Positions 35,013 to 44,615 of a DNA stretch of 64,000 nt are shown here, piece after piece (the first letter of the stretch is position 1; every line of letters begins with the position of its first letter). The DNA lies in assembly GCA_030695945.1 (NCBI GenBank), contig JAUYOG010000004.1, positions 83,448-147,447 of the forward strand, in the 5' to 3' direction. The stretch comes from Ramlibacter sp. GTDB taxonomy: Bacteria; Pseudomonadota; Gammaproteobacteria; Burkholderiales; Burkholderiaceae_C. The notes beneath the pieces were generated by a model. The model saw only the letters and a program-made list of their open reading frames with translations, was not told the DNA's origin and did no database searches. The position numbers and the translations under genes are program-made.

Positions 35013-35621
35013 ATGACCGAAACCACCGCCACCACAGCGCCTGCGCCCCAGGGCACCCCGACGCCCGACACCGCCGTCCATTCGAAGCGGCTCGTGCTGC
35101 GGCTCGTGCGCGACGAGGACCTGCCGCAACTCCTGGACATGAATGCCGACGACATCGTCACGCGTTACCTGCCTTACGAAAGCTGGCGCGACATGGCCGA
35201 CGCCCAGGCGTGGATGGGCCGGGCGCAGGCGCGGCTTGCCGCCGGCGAGGCCTGGCAGTTCGTGATCGTGCTGCGCGAATCGGGCCGGGTCATCGGCTCG
35301 TGCCTGCTGTTCCATTTCGACCGCCCCAATGGGCGGGCCGAGCTCGGCTACCTCCTCGGCCGCGAGCACTGGGGGGCGGGCTACATGCAGGAAGCCGCGG
35401 CGGCGCTGGTCGGCTACGCCTTCGGCCCGGCAGGGCTGCGCCGCCTGGAAGCGGAGATCGATCCGCGCAATGAGGCATCGGCACGGTTGCTGGAGCGCGT
35501 GGGCTTCGTGAAGGAGGGCCATCTGCGCGAGCGATGGGACACCAAGGGCGAGGTCAGCGATTCGGGGCTGTACGGGCTGCTCCGATCGGACTGGATGGCC
35601 TCCCGGCAGGAGCGCGGATGA
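35013..35621 (+). CDS. GNAT acetyltransferase, RimJ/RimL type
   Basis: 202 residues: a ~20-residue Thr/Pro-rich leader, then the GNAT core (KRLVLRLVRDEDLPQLLDM; acetyl-CoA site LGYLLGREHWGAGYMQEA; NEASARLLERVGF). The RimJ/RimL branch acetylates N-terminal amines or small molecules; the substrate is unknown. Its stop overlaps the start of the following GNAT gene (ATGA). Confidence 0.83.
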   Translation: MTETTATTAPAPQGTPTPDTAVHSKRLVLRLVRDEDLPQLLDMNADDIVTRYLPYESWRDMADAQAWMGRAQARLAAGEAWQFVIVLRESGRVIGSCLLFHFDRPNGRAELGYLLGREHWGAGYMQEAAAALVGYAFGPAGLRRLEAEIDPRNEASARLLERVGFVKEGHLRERWDTKGEVSDSGLYGLLRSDWMASRQERG

Positions 35622-36118
35622 AACACCGCATCGCAGTGGAACCGGCCCTGCCCCAGGACGCCGAAGACATCCGTGCCCTCGTCGCACGCACCATCGGGCA
35701 CAGCGTGACGCACGACGCAGGGCTGCTGGCGGACACCATCGCCAACGTCAACGGCAACATCGACTTGTGGCTCGCGCAGCCGCAGCGTTGTGTCCACCTG
35801 GTGGCTCGCGTGCAGGGGCCGATCGCCGGGGTCGTCCTGCTCAAGGACGGCTGGAACCTGTGCAGCCTGTTCGTCGCCCCCGAATCGCAAGGCGGCGGCA
35901 TCGGCAGCGCGCTGCTGGAGGCGGCGTGTGCCGCCTGCGCGGGGCTGAGCCCCAAATCCGCCGTCCTGCTCAACGCGGCGCCGGGCGCCATCGGCTTCTA
36001 CGAGCGGCATGGGTTCCTGCGGCGCGACTCCACCCAGGCCCTGCCCCCCGGCTTCCAGGCGATGGGCCGGGCCGTTGGACTATTCCATGCTGAAAGAAAG
36101 CCGGGGCTGATCAAGTAG
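35618..36118 (+). CDS. GNAT acetyltransferase
   Basis: 166 residues. GNAT core with acetyl-CoA motif VAPESQGGGIGSALLEAA and the terminal GAIGFYERHGF. It is translationally coupled to the preceding, unrelated GNAT gene. The substrate is unknown. It ends six bases before the stop of a convergent TPP-enzyme gene. Confidence 0.82.
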   Translation: MKHRIAVEPALPQDAEDIRALVARTIGHSVTHDAGLLADTIANVNGNIDLWLAQPQRCVHLVARVQGPIAGVVLLKDGWNLCSLFVAPESQGGGIGSALLEAACAACAGLSPKSAVLLNAAPGAIGFYERHGFLRRDSTQALPPGFQAMGRAVGLFHAERKPGLIK

Positions 36119-36124
36119 CGCCGC

Positions 36125-37876
36125 TCACATCGACAGCGATCCCTCGCGGAACGCTGTCTTGTCGAGCCAGACATTCACCAACACCGGCTTGCCCTTGCGG
36201 GCCACCTCGCGCGCCTCGGCAAGGGCGGCCGGCACCTCGCCCATGTGCTTGACCAGGATCCCGTGCGCGCCGAAGCCGGCGGCCACCGCGTGGTAATCGG
36301 TGCGGGCGAGCACGGTGGCGACGTCGTCGTGCAGCATCTTGACCTGCTCGCGCGCGATCTGGGTCCAGCCGGCGTCGTTGCCCACCACGGCGATCACCGG
36401 GATGCCGTGGCGCACGAAGGTATCGAATTCCACCAGGCCGTAGCCGCAGGCACCGTCGCCGAAAACGATCCACATTTCGCTGTCCGGCCGCGCCAGCGCG
36501 GCGCCGAGCGCGAAGCCCGCGCCCACACCCAGCGTGCCGAAGGCGCCGGGGTCCAGCCAGCTGAGCGGCCCGCGCGCATGCAACACATAGGACGCTGTGG
36601 CCACGAAGTCGCCGCCGTCCGCCACGAACAGCGCCTTGTCGCCGGCCACCTGCTCCATCGCGCGCAACAAGGCGATCGGGTTGACGAACTCGCCCGGGTC
36701 AGCGGCCTGCCGCACGATCTCCGTTTCGCGTTCGTCGTCACGGCCGCGCAGCTGGGTCATCCAATCATTCCAGCGCACCGAATCGGGCGGCGCCGCCTGC
36801 GCCAGATCCTGCAGGAACATGCCCGCGTCGCCGATCGCTGCGATGTCGGGCCTGCGGTTCAGGCGCGCGTCCCGTGCGCTGCGGTTGGCGGCGACGAGCG
36901 TCGCGGCGCGCCGCACGTGCTTGCCGTAGTCCAGCCGAAAATCGCACGGCACGCCGGCCAGCACCACGCAATCGGCTTCGCGCAACGCCTGGCGGCGCTG
37001 GTGCCGCAGCAGCAGCGGATGGTCACGTCCGAGCAGCCCGCGCGCCATGCCCGAGAGATAGACCGGCACGCCCAGCCGCGCGACGGCCGCAGCCAGCGCA
37101 TTCGCCTGGGAGGACTGCACCACCGCTTGGCTGCCGATCACCAGCAGCGGACGCTGCGCCTTCGCCAGCGCGGCGCTTGCCGAACGAAGCGCGCCTTGCG
37201 GTGCCCTGGGCGTGACGACCGCGTGGGCGCGAACCGGCTCCGATGCATCGCTGCCTTCGAGCATTTTGCGCACGTGCCGGTTCAGGTAGAAGCGCAGCGC
37301 GCGGTCGGCGACGCCCTTGCCCTTGCCGGCGGCGTCGGCATACCACTGGCGGATCGACGCCTCGTCGTAGAGCAGGTCCACCGGGCATTCGACGAACACC
37401 GGGCCGGGCACGCCCGAGCGCGCGACCTCGAAGGCCTCCTCGAGCGCGGGCCCCAGGCCGCGCACCTGCACCACCTTGCGAAAGAGCTTGACGTGCGGCT
37501 CGACCAGCGGCCGCTGGTCGATGTCCTGCAGCGCGCCGCGGCCCTGCAGCGCGGTGGGCGCGGCGCCCCCGATCAGGACCACGGGGGACTGGGCCAGCTG
37601 CGCGTTCTTCAGCGCCGTGATGGTGTTGGCGATGCCGGGCCCGGCCGTCACCGCGGCCACACCGGGCAACCCCGAAAGCCGCGCCGTCGCATCGGCCGCG
37701 AAAACCGCCGTCGCCTCGTCGCGCACGTCGACGATGCGAATGCCCCGGGCCTTGGCGGCGCTCAGGATCGGTGAGATGTGGCCCCCGCACAGGGTGAAGA
37801 GGCAGCGTACGCCGTGCGCGCGCAGCACGTCGGCCACGCGGTCGCCGCCATGGCGCGAGGGAGTTGCGGATGTCAT
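36125..37876 (-). CDS. Thiamine diphosphate enzyme, acetolactate synthase/2-hydroxyacyl-CoA lyase-like
   Basis: 583 residues with the three-domain POX/ALS architecture: N-terminal domain with catalytic glutamate in [12 protein letters not shown], a central domain (~195-330), and a C-terminal TPP domain with [14 protein letters not shown] and the downstream NDAG. It resembles ILVBL/HACL-type and benzaldehyde-lyase-like enzymes more than true IlvB, and no regulatory subunit is present. An AMP-forming ligase gene ends seven bases upstream in the same unit, suggesting acyl-CoA chemistry, but the substrate is unknown. Confidence 0.75.
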   Translation of the reverse strand: MTSATPSRHGGDRVADVLRAHGVRCLFTLCGGHISPILSAAKARGIRIVDVRDEATAVFAADATARLSGLPGVAAVTAGPGIANTITALKNAQLAQSPVVLIGGAAPTALQGRGALQDIDQRPLVEPHVKLFRKVVQVRGLGPALEEAFEVARSGVPGPVFVECPVDLLYDEASIRQWYADAAGKGKGVADRALRFYLNRHVRKMLEGSDASEPVRAHAVVTPRAPQGALRSASAALAKAQRPLLVIGSQAVVQSSQANALAAAVARLGVPVYLSGMARGLLGRDHPLLLRHQRRQALREADCVVLAGVPCDFRLDYGKHVRRAATLVAANRSARDARLNRRPDIAAIGDAGMFLQDLAQAAPPDSVRWNDWMTQLRGRDDERETEIVRQAADPGEFVNPIALLRAMEQVAGDKALFVADGGDFVATASYVLHARGPLSWLDPGAFGTLGVGAGFALGAALARPDSEMWIVFGDGACGYGLVEFDTFVRHGIPVIAVVGNDAGWTQIAREQVKMLHDDVATVLARTDYHAVAAGFGAHGILVKHMGEVPAALAEAREVARKGKPVLVNVWLDKTAFREGSLSM

Positions 37877-37883
37877 CAGCGGT

Positions 37884-39560
37884 TCAGGCCCATTGGACGG
37901 TCTGGGCGGCAGAATACCAGCTGTCCACCTGCCCGGCGACCGCCGCCTCGATGCGGTTGCGGCGGATCTTCATCGTGGGCGTGAGCAACCCCTGCTCGAT
38001 CGACCATGGCTCCTGCGTCACCACGATCATCGCCAGGCGTTCATGGGCGAGCAGTTCGCGGTTGACGTCGTCCCGCAGCCGCGCCAGTTCCTGCTGCACC
38101 TGCGCGCGCACGGCGGGGTCCCCGATGCGCGCTCGCAGGTCTTCGGCCAGCACGACCATGCCGTAAGGCTGGGGGTAGCCGACGCCTGAGACCAGCGACT
38201 GCTCGATGATCGGGTGCGCGTTCAGCCGGTTCTCGATCGGCGCCGGCGCCACGTACTCGCCCTTGGCCGTCTTGAAAGGCTCCTTGATCCGGCCCGTCAC
38301 TTTCAGCAGCCCGTCGGCGCTGCGCTCGCCGCGGTCGCCGGTGTGGAAGAACCCGTCCCCGGTGAAGCATTGCGCGTTCAGCTGAGGGCGGTTGTGGTAG
38401 CCGACGCACTGGCCGGGCGACTTGATCAGGATCTCGCCTTCGTCGGAGAGCCGCACCTGGACGCCGGGCAGCGGCACGCCGACGTAGCCGGGTGCTTTCT
38501 GCGTCTCGGTGGAGCTGTGCGAATAAGCGAAGTCCTCCGTCATGCCGTAGCCTTCCACCAGGTTCAGGCCGACGCGGCGGTACCACTCGATCAGCTCCGC
38601 GGGGATGGGCGCCGAGCCGCTGCCGGCCCGCCGGACATGGTCCAGTCCCAGGCCCTTGAGCACCTTGCGGCCGACCAGGCGCCCGAGCAGCGGAATGCGC
38701 AGCAGCCGGTCCAGCTTTTGCGGTGGCATCTTCGAGAACACGCCTTGCTGGAACTTGAGCCAGAGCCGCGGCACCGAGATGAACGTCGTCGGGCGCGCCC
38801 GCTGCAGGTCGGACAGGAACGTCTCGGGGGATTCGGCAAAGAAGACGTGCGTGTTGCCGTCCAGGAGCGATGCCGACTCGATCCATGCCCGCTCGAAACT
38901 GTGGGCCAGCGGCAGGTAGGACAGCGTGCGGCCCGGCTCGTCGCCCAGGATCGCCCTCGTGTAGCCTACGATCCCTTCGGTGGCCCGAGTGACCGCGTCG
39001 AAGGCCAACATCACGCCCTTGGGCTCGCCGGTGGAGCCGGAGGTGTAGATCAGCATCGCGAGGTCCTCGGGCCTGCGGTGCGGCTGTTCCGCCAGCGGTT
39101 CGTTGCGCGCCACGATGGTGTCCCAGGTGTCGAACTGCGTGGGCGGCGCCAGCGGGAAGGCGATGCAGGCCAGGCCGGCAGGCACGGCGCTCGCCTGCTG
39201 CGGCCAGATATCGAGCTTGCCGACGAACAGCAGGCTGGCCCCGCTGTCTTCCAGCACGAAGCGCACGATCTCCGCGGTCTCGGTCGGGAAGATCGCCACC
39301 GTGGTGCCGCCCGCCATCCAGATCGCCAGTTCGGCCATGATGAAATGCGCGCAGTTCTTGGACAGGATCGCAATGCGGGCGCCGGGCTCGAAGCCCTGGC
39401 CGCGCAGGTGGCTGGCCATGCGCGAGGCCTGGCCCACCACGTCGTCCCAGGTGTAGTCGATCACCTTGCCGCCGCCCACGGGCTGGGTGAGGTAGACCTG
39501 CTTCGGGTGGGCGGCCCGGTTGTCGAACACGTAATCGAGGATCAACTGGCGCTGGTTCAT
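37884..39560 (-). CDS. AMP-forming acyl-CoA synthetase
   Basis: 558 residues. ANL-superfamily motifs: [17 protein letters not shown] (P-loop-like), [15 protein letters not shown], and [22 protein letters not shown] with the hinge. It looks like a long-chain or medium-chain fatty acid:CoA ligase and not a benzoate-CoA ligase. ATG 39560 has GGAAGGA nine bases upstream. It is first in a two-gene unit with the TPP enzyme. Confidence 0.83.
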   Translation of the reverse strand: MNQRQLILDYVFDNRAAHPKQVYLTQPVGGGKVIDYTWDDVVGQASRMASHLRGQGFEPGARIAILSKNCAHFIMAELAIWMAGGTTVAIFPTETAEIVRFVLEDSGASLLFVGKLDIWPQQASAVPAGLACIAFPLAPPTQFDTWDTIVARNEPLAEQPHRRPEDLAMLIYTSGSTGEPKGVMLAFDAVTRATEGIVGYTRAILGDEPGRTLSYLPLAHSFERAWIESASLLDGNTHVFFAESPETFLSDLQRARPTTFISVPRLWLKFQQGVFSKMPPQKLDRLLRIPLLGRLVGRKVLKGLGLDHVRRAGSGSAPIPAELIEWYRRVGLNLVEGYGMTEDFAYSHSSTETQKAPGYVGVPLPGVQVRLSDEGEILIKSPGQCVGYHNRPQLNAQCFTGDGFFHTGDRGERSADGLLKVTGRIKEPFKTAKGEYVAPAPIENRLNAHPIIEQSLVSGVGYPQPYGMVVLAEDLRARIGDPAVRAQVQQELARLRDDVNRELLAHERLAMIVVTQEPWSIEQGLLTPTMKIRRNRIEAAVAGQVDSWYSAAQTVQWA

Positions 39561-39672
39561 GGCGGTGCGTCCTTCCGTCGCGCTACGGTACGCGCTCCGG
39601 CCGCCTTCGGCCAGAGGTGTTGCCCCGATGGGCTGCCGGTCTTTGCGCGAAGTCAAGATCCCGGCCGGATCG

Positions 39673-40875
39673 TCACGGGGTCGGAGCGCCCGCCTGGAAC
39701 CATTGCGCGATCAGGGCCCTCTCCGCCTCGGTGATGCCCGTCGCGTTGTTCATGGGCATCAGGCGCGTCACCACCGCCTGTTGGTAGATCGATTGCGCAT
39801 GCTGCTTGACGGCGTCGGCCGAATCGAGGCGCACGTTCTTCATCTGCACCTGCGCGCCGTGGCACACCAGGCAGCGCTGGTCCACCACCTTGCGCACGGC
39901 GGCCAGGTCCGCGGTTTGCGCCACCGGCGCCGACGCGGCTGCCGTTTCGGCGGGACGCAGCCACACCACGACACCCGCTATGGCGATGACGCCCACCACG
40001 GCGTACGGCAGGGGATGGCGGTTGCGCCCCAGCTTCCAGCCGTGGCGCATGACGAAGAACTGCCGGATCGCCGCGCCGGCGAACATCATCAGGATCAGCA
40101 CCAGCCAGTTGCGCGGATGGCTCCACGTGAAGCTGTAGTGGTTGCTGAGCATCGAGAACAGCACCGGCAGCGTGAAGTAGGTGTTGTGCACGCTGCGTTG
40201 CTTGCCGCGCTTGCCGTGGATCGGGTCGACCGGCTGGCCGGCCTTGATCGAGGCGATCACCTTCTTCTGGCCGGGGATGATCCAGAAAAACACGTTGGCG
40301 CTCATCGCGGTGGCGATCATCGCGCCCACCAGCAGGAAGGCGGCGCGGCCGGCGAACCAATGGCACGCCAGCCACGAGGCAATGCAAACGAGCACCAGCA
40401 CCAGGGCACCGACGATCGCATCGCCGTTCTTGCGCTGTCCGAAGACACGGCAGATCGCGTCGTACAGGATCCAGAACACCACCAGGAACGACAGCGCCAC
40501 GCCGATGGCCGCGCCCGGCGACCAGGCCATGAGGCTCTTGTCGATCAGGTAGGTGCTGGCGCTCCAGAGGTACGAGACGGTGAAGAGCGCGAAGCCGGTG
40601 AGCCACGTGGTGTAGCTCTCCCAGAAGAACCAGTGCAGGTGCCCGGGCAGCCTGGGGGGAGCGACGTTGAACTTGACCGGGTGGTAGAAGCCTCCGCCAT
40701 GCACGGCCCACAACTCGCCGCTCACCCCCTGCTTCTTCAGGTCCTCATCGGCCGGGGGCGTGAGGCTGGAATCGAGGAAGACGAAGTAGAACGAGGAGCC
40801 GACCCACGCGATCGCGGTGACGACGTGAGCCCAGCGCAGCAGGAGGTTGGCCCAATCGAGGAGGTAGCTTTCCAT
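39673..40875 (-). CDS. puuD: Urate hydroxylase PuuD with C-terminal cytochrome c domain
   Basis: 400 residues. Eight or so membrane helices (~1-300) with FYHPVKFN and HLHWFFWE conserved in PuuD, then a periplasmic cytochrome c domain with CLVCH near residue 339 and LMPMNNATG as methionine ligand. PuuD oxidises urate to 5-hydroxyisourate and passes electrons to the respiratory chain, so it needs no oxygen-producing uricase. A TGTATACA palindrome lies about 100 bp upstream of its start. Confidence 0.9.
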   Translation of the reverse strand: MESYLLDWANLLLRWAHVVTAIAWVGSSFYFVFLDSSLTPPADEDLKKQGVSGELWAVHGGGFYHPVKFNVAPPRLPGHLHWFFWESYTTWLTGFALFTVSYLWSASTYLIDKSLMAWSPGAAIGVALSFLVVFWILYDAICRVFGQRKNGDAIVGALVLVLVCIASWLACHWFAGRAAFLLVGAMIATAMSANVFFWIIPGQKKVIASIKAGQPVDPIHGKRGKQRSVHNTYFTLPVLFSMLSNHYSFTWSHPRNWLVLILMMFAGAAIRQFFVMRHGWKLGRNRHPLPYAVVGVIAIAGVVVWLRPAETAAASAPVAQTADLAAVRKVVDQRCLVCHGAQVQMKNVRLDSADAVKQHAQSIYQQAVVTRLMPMNNATGITEAERALIAQWFQAGAPTP

Positions 40876-40970
40876 CAGGGTTCAAGGGTGGAAGGCCTGC
40901 TCACCACTGCGGGCGCTCTGAGCAGTTGGGGCCGCGAACAACAAGAGCTCCGCTGCGGCCTGTGCACCGA

Positions 40971-40982
40971 AGTGTATACAGT
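40971..40982. promoter_or_regulatory. GntR-type operator upstream of puuD
   Basis: AGTGTATACAGT with perfect core TGTATACA at 40973-40980, between xdhC and puuD. The same core occurs at 42974-42981 in the uraH-gntR promoter. FadR-subfamily GntR regulators bind short palindromes of this kind. Confidence 0.65.
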
Positions 40983-41009
40983 GCGGGGGATCGCTGCCAG
41001 CGCCGGGCA

Positions 41010-41813
41010 TCAGGGTTTGCCCGGGGCAGCGAGCTGCAGGATTTGCGCCGCCACGCTGACGGCGATGACTTCGGGCTCTTTGCCCGCGATCCCCGGCAGG
41101 CCGATCGGGCACGTGACCTGCGCCAGCTCGGCGTCGGCAAAGCCTCGCTCCTGGAGCCGATGGCGGAACGTGGCCCACTTGGTCTTGCTGCCGATCAGGC
41201 CGATGTAAGGCAGGTCGCCCCGCTCACGCTGACGGCGCAGGCAGGCCGCCACCACGTCGAGGTCTTCGGCGTGGCTGAAGCTCATGATGAGGACGCGGGA
41301 GCCCCCCGCGAGATCCGCAACGGCAGCGTGCACGGGATCGGAATGCTCGCAGGTGACGCTGGCGGGCACCTGGGGCGGGAATATCTCGTCGCGGCTGTCG
41401 ATCCAGGTGACGGCGAAAGGCAGCGAGGACAGCACATTGACCAGCGCCTTGCCGACGTGGCCGCCACCGAACAGCGCCAGGGGCGAGAGTTGCGGCGCCA
41501 GCCGTTGTTCCAACGCGGGGATGTCGGCCGCGCCCACCCGCTCGAACCGCAGGCGCACCACGCCGCCGCAGCATTGGCCCAGGCTCGGCCCCAGGGCGTA
41601 CTGGCACACGGAATCGCCCGGAGCGCCGGCCAGGCGCCGCCGGGCCTCGTCGATGGCCTGGAACTCCAGGTGGCCGCCGCCGATGGTGCCGACGACGTTG
41701 CCCGCAAAGACCGCCATCCAGGCGCCGATGTCGCGCGGCGTCGAGCCTTGCGTGCCATCGACGCTGACGAGGACGGCCTCTTCGAGAACGAGCCGGGCTG
41801 TGACGACATTCAT
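41010..41813 (-). CDS. xdhC: Xanthine dehydrogenase accessory protein XdhC
   Basis: 267 residues. XdhC family: AVLVSVDGTQGSTPRDIGAWM at the start (molybdenum cofactor binding), GGGHLEFQAI, and a C-terminal Rossmann domain (LFGGGHVGKALV, YIGLIGSKTKW). It inserts sulfurated cofactor into xanthine dehydrogenase, whose genes are not in the window. It precedes puuD, consistent with the xanthine-to-urate-to-allantoin route. ATG 41813 is chosen over an upstream start lacking conservation. Confidence 0.88.
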   Translation of the reverse strand: MNVVTARLVLEEAVLVSVDGTQGSTPRDIGAWMAVFAGNVVGTIGGGHLEFQAIDEARRRLAGAPGDSVCQYALGPSLGQCCGGVVRLRFERVGAADIPALEQRLAPQLSPLALFGGGHVGKALVNVLSSLPFAVTWIDSRDEIFPPQVPASVTCEHSDPVHAAVADLAGGSRVLIMSFSHAEDLDVVAACLRRQRERGDLPYIGLIGSKTKWATFRHRLQERGFADAELAQVTCPIGLPGIAGKEPEVIAVSVAAQILQLAAPGKP

Positions 41814-41950
41814 GCTGGCAGGGGCCGTTTGGCGTCTAATCGAAATAATCGTAGCGGTCGGGTAACGGCTGTCGTCCAAAAGAAAGGTTTCGCGTTCAAC
41901 ACCTCAGCTATAACCGCGCCGCAGAAAAGCGCACCGATCCGGAGACCTTG

Positions 41951-42472
41951 ATGAAGCATATTCCCGACCTGCGCTACACGCTGCCCGGCGCGCTGGCGGC
42001 CCTGGGCGCGGCCATCCTGGCAGGCTGCTCCTCGTCCGTCCCCTTGACGCCGCCCGCAGCCCGCGCGCCCGCGCCGGTCGAGGCGCCGTCGGAAGCGCAG
42101 GTTGCCACAGCGCCCCAAGCCAGTTCGCGTACTTCCAACGCCACCAACCCCCGCGCCTACCGGGCCGATGCCGCCTCGCACCTGTACGGCCTGAACCAGG
42201 AGCGGATCTACAAGGGCCGCATGCCCCCGCTGCTGTATGCCATCGGCGTGTTGCAGGTGGAGGTGGACGGACGCGGCAACGTCCGCAAACTGGACTGGAT
42301 GCGCGCGCCCAAGCACGCACCGGAAGTCGTCGCGGAGATCGAGCGCACCGTGCGCGCCGCCGCACCCTTCCCCGCCCCGGCCCGCATGGGCAAGGTGGTC
42401 TACACCGACACCTGGCTCTGGCACAAGAGCGGCCGCTTCCAGCTGGACACGCTGACCGAAGGGCAGGACTAA
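41951..42472 (+). CDS. TonB-C-terminal-like lipoprotein
   Basis: 173 residues. Signal peptide with lipobox LAGC (cysteine near residue 26), a Pro/Ala-rich spacer, then a domain with LQVEVDGRGNVRKLDWMRAP and an amphipathic helix typical of the TonB C-terminal/energy-transducer fold. The function is unknown. It stands alone, divergent from xdhC and convergent with uraH across a repeat. Confidence 0.72.
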   Translation: MKHIPDLRYTLPGALAALGAAILAGCSSSVPLTPPAARAPAPVEAPSEAQVATAPQASSRTSNATNPRAYRADAASHLYGLNQERIYKGRMPPLLYAIGVLQVEVDGRGNVRKLDWMRAPKHAPEVVAEIERTVRAAAPFPAPARMGKVVYTDTWLWHKSGRFQLDTLTEGQD

Positions 42473-42477
42473 AAGCT

Positions 42478-42560
42478 CCCCCCCGAAGCGCCTTCGGCGC
42501 CTCCCCCTCGAGCGGGCGCCACCAGCGGCCCGGCAATGCCGGTTCCGCGTTGGCCCCGGA
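42478..42560. repeat. Dispersed G/C-rich intergenic repeat
   Basis: CCCCCCGAAGCGCC, then TTCGGCGCCTCCCCCTCGAG and GGGCGCCACC. It contains the hairpin GCGCCTTCGGCGC. It lies between convergent genes and probably serves as a terminator. The layout is familiar from Comamonadaceae genomes; that comment is from memory. Confidence 0.55.
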
Positions 42561-42589
42561 CTTGTCAACGCGCAACAACCCCGCCTCAA

Positions 42590-42943
42590 TCACGACCCCC
42601 GATAAGTCGAATAGCTCCAAGGGCTGACCAGCAGCGGTACGTGGTAGTGCTGCTCCGGGTGCGCCACGCCGAAATCCAGGCTCACCTGGTCCAGGAAAGT
42701 CGGCTCCGGCAGCGCCACGCCGCGCGACTTGAAATAGCCGGCCACGTCGAACACCAGCCGGTACGTCCCCTTCTTCAGGCTGTCGCTGTCGTACAGCGGC
42801 CCGTCCGGGTTGCGCCCGTCCGCATTCAGCGTGAAGCGCTTGACCAGTGTCGTGATCTCGCCCTGCGTGGTGTAGAGCGTCACCGCCATGCCGGCCGCGG
42901 GGCAGCCGTGCATGGTGTCCAGTACGTGCGTGCTCAGGCCCAT
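42590..42943 (-). CDS. uraH: 5-hydroxyisourate hydrolase
   Basis: 117 residues, transthyretin-like. Starts GLSTHVLDTMHGCPA and ends with the family signature HYHVPLLVSPWSYSTYRGS. It hydrolyses the PuuD product to OHCU, which UraD then decarboxylates. ATG 42943 is chosen because the conserved N-terminus begins there. It is divergent from the GntR gene, with a shared TGTATACA operator. Confidence 0.93.
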   Translation of the reverse strand: MGLSTHVLDTMHGCPAAGMAVTLYTTQGEITTLVKRFTLNADGRNPDGPLYDSDSLKKGTYRLVFDVAGYFKSRGVALPEPTFLDQVSLDFGVAHPEQHYHVPLLVSPWSYSTYRGS

Positions 42944-42971
42944 GGCGCGTTCTCCAGAGATTGTGGACCGC

Positions 42972-42983
42972 AGTGTATACACT
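42972..42983. promoter_or_regulatory. GntR-type operator between uraH and gntR
   Basis: AGTGTATACACT is a perfect 12-bp palindrome in the 69-bp divergent intergenic region. It shares its core with the site before puuD, implying one regulator for both promoters and autoregulation of the GntR gene. Confidence 0.72.
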
Positions 42984-43012
42984 TTTTGGATTTACGGCTA
43001 TGATGCCGCCCC

Positions 43013-43669
43013 ATGGAGTCGTCCACCACGCATTTCATCGTCGAGGCGCTGACGCGCGCCATCGTGGAGCATCGGCTGCAGCCCGGCACCAAGCTGGCCG
43101 AACAGAAGCTCGCGGACCATTTCGGCGTCTCGCGCACGCTGGTGCGCCAGGCCCTTTTCCAGCTCACCCAGAACCGCCTCATCCGCATGGAGCCCGCGCG
43201 CGGCGCCTTCGTCGCGGCGCCGACCGTCGAGGAGGCACGCCAGGTCTTCGCCGTGCGCAGGATGCTGGAAGCGGAGATGACCCGCGGCTTCGTGAGCGAC
43301 ATCACCCCTGCGAAGGTGCGCGCCTTGCGCGAACACATCGCGGCCGAGAAGGCGGCCGAAGACACCGCCGACCGCAACGAACTGCTGGGCGACTTCCATG
43401 TCCGCATGGCCGAGCTGACGGGCAACGAGGTACTGGTGCAGATCCTGCGCGACCTCGTCTCTCGCAGCTCGCTGATCTCGCTCATGTACCAGCGCGAAGG
43501 CGCCGCCCGCCACTCGCAGGAAGAACATGTCGAAATCGTCAAGGCCCTGGCCGCCAGGGACGAAGAGCGCGCCGTGCGGCTGATGCACGAGCACCTGCTG
43601 CACGTCGAGGAAAGCCTGGCCTTCGACCGCAAGGTGCCCACGCACGACATCGCCCTGGCACTGGCGTAA
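43013..43669 (+). CDS. GntR-family regulator (FadR subfamily) of purine catabolism
   Basis: 218 residues: winged helix (KLAEQKLADHFGVSRTLVRQALFQL) and an all-helical FCD ligand domain with metal-type residues (NELLGDFHVRMAEL, HSQEEHVEIVKAL). Its position between uraH and puuE and the two shared palindromes mark it as the likely local regulator of urate/allantoin genes. The ligand is unknown. The ribosome site is weak. Confidence 0.85.
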   Translation: MESSTTHFIVEALTRAIVEHRLQPGTKLAEQKLADHFGVSRTLVRQALFQLTQNRLIRMEPARGAFVAAPTVEEARQVFAVRRMLEAEMTRGFVSDITPAKVRALREHIAAEKAAEDTADRNELLGDFHVRMAELTGNEVLVQILRDLVSRSSLISLMYQREGAARHSQEEHVEIVKALAARDEERAVRLMHEHLLHVEESLAFDRKVPTHDIALALA

Positions 43670-43677
43670 GCCGCAAC

Positions 43678-44613
43678 ATGACCTACGACAGCACAGCTCC
43701 CTACCCACGCGACCTCGTCGGCTTTGGCCGCAACCCGCCGCACGCCCAATGGCCCGGCAACGCGCGCGTGGCCGTGCAGTTCGTGCTGAACTACGAGGAA
43801 GGCGGCGAAAACTCCGTGCTGCACGGCGACACGGGCAGCGAGCAGTTCCTCTCCGAAATGTTCAACCCGGCCAGCTACCCAGCCCGGCACCTGAGCATGG
43901 AGGGCATCTACGAGTACGGCTCGCGCGCCGGCGTGTGGCGCATCCTGCGCGAGTTCGAACATCGTGGCCTGCCCCTCACCGTCTTCGGCGTGGGCATGGC
44001 CTTGCAGCGGCACGCGGAGCTCACGGCGGCGTTCAAGGAGCTCGGCCACGAGATCGCGTGCCACGGCCTGCGCTGGATCCACTACCAGGACGTTCCGGAA
44101 GCCGTCGAGCGCGAACACATGGCGCAGGCGATGCAGATCATCGAGCAGCTCACCGGCGAGCGCCCGCTGGGCTGGTACACCGGGCGCGACAGCCCCAACA
44201 CCCGGCGGCTGGTGGCCGACTACGGCGGATTCGAGTACGACAGCGACTACTACGGCGACGACCTGCCTTTCTGGATGAAGGTGCGCAAGACCGACGGCAG
44301 CATCGTCCCGCACCTCGTCGTGCCCTATGCGCTGGACACCAACGACATGCGCTTCTCGCTGCCGCAGGGGTTCGCCCAGGCCGAGGACTTCTTCATCTAC
44401 CTGCGCGACAGCTTCGACGCGCTCTACGCGGAAGGCGAACACGCGCCGAAGATGATGAGCGTCGGCATGCACTGCCGCCTGCTCGGGCGGCCCGGCCGTA
44501 TCGTGGCGCTGCAGAAATTCCTGGACCATGTGCAGGCCCACGACCGCGTGTGGGTCTGCCGCCGCATCGACGTCGCGCGCCACTGGAAGCCAATCCACCC
44601 CTATCAAGGCTGA
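43678..44613 (+). CDS. puuE: Allantoinase, polysaccharide-deacetylase type
   Basis: 311 residues. PuuE family: RDLVGFGRNPPHAQWPG start, NYEEGGE, GVGMALQRH, HEIACHGLRW and GWYTGRDSPNTRR. It opens the allantoin ring to allantoate without the usual amidohydrolase metal site. It follows gntR by eight bases and precedes the uraD-allC fusion by two. Confidence 0.92.
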   Translation: MTYDSTAPYPRDLVGFGRNPPHAQWPGNARVAVQFVLNYEEGGENSVLHGDTGSEQFLSEMFNPASYPARHLSMEGIYEYGSRAGVWRILREFEHRGLPLTVFGVGMALQRHAELTAAFKELGHEIACHGLRWIHYQDVPEAVEREHMAQAMQIIEQLTGERPLGWYTGRDSPNTRRLVADYGGFEYDSDYYGDDLPFWMKVRKTDGSIVPHLVVPYALDTNDMRFSLPQGFAQAEDFFIYLRDSFDALYAEGEHAPKMMSVGMHCRLLGRPGRIVALQKFLDHVQAHDRVWVCRRIDVARHWKPIHPYQG

Positions 44614-44615
44614 CC

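Noticed and set aside
37884..39560. Benzoate-CoA ligase for the bcr pathway
   Set aside because: The sequence resembles long-chain acyl-CoA synthetases, the gene is 27 kb away and it is coupled to an unrelated TPP enzyme.
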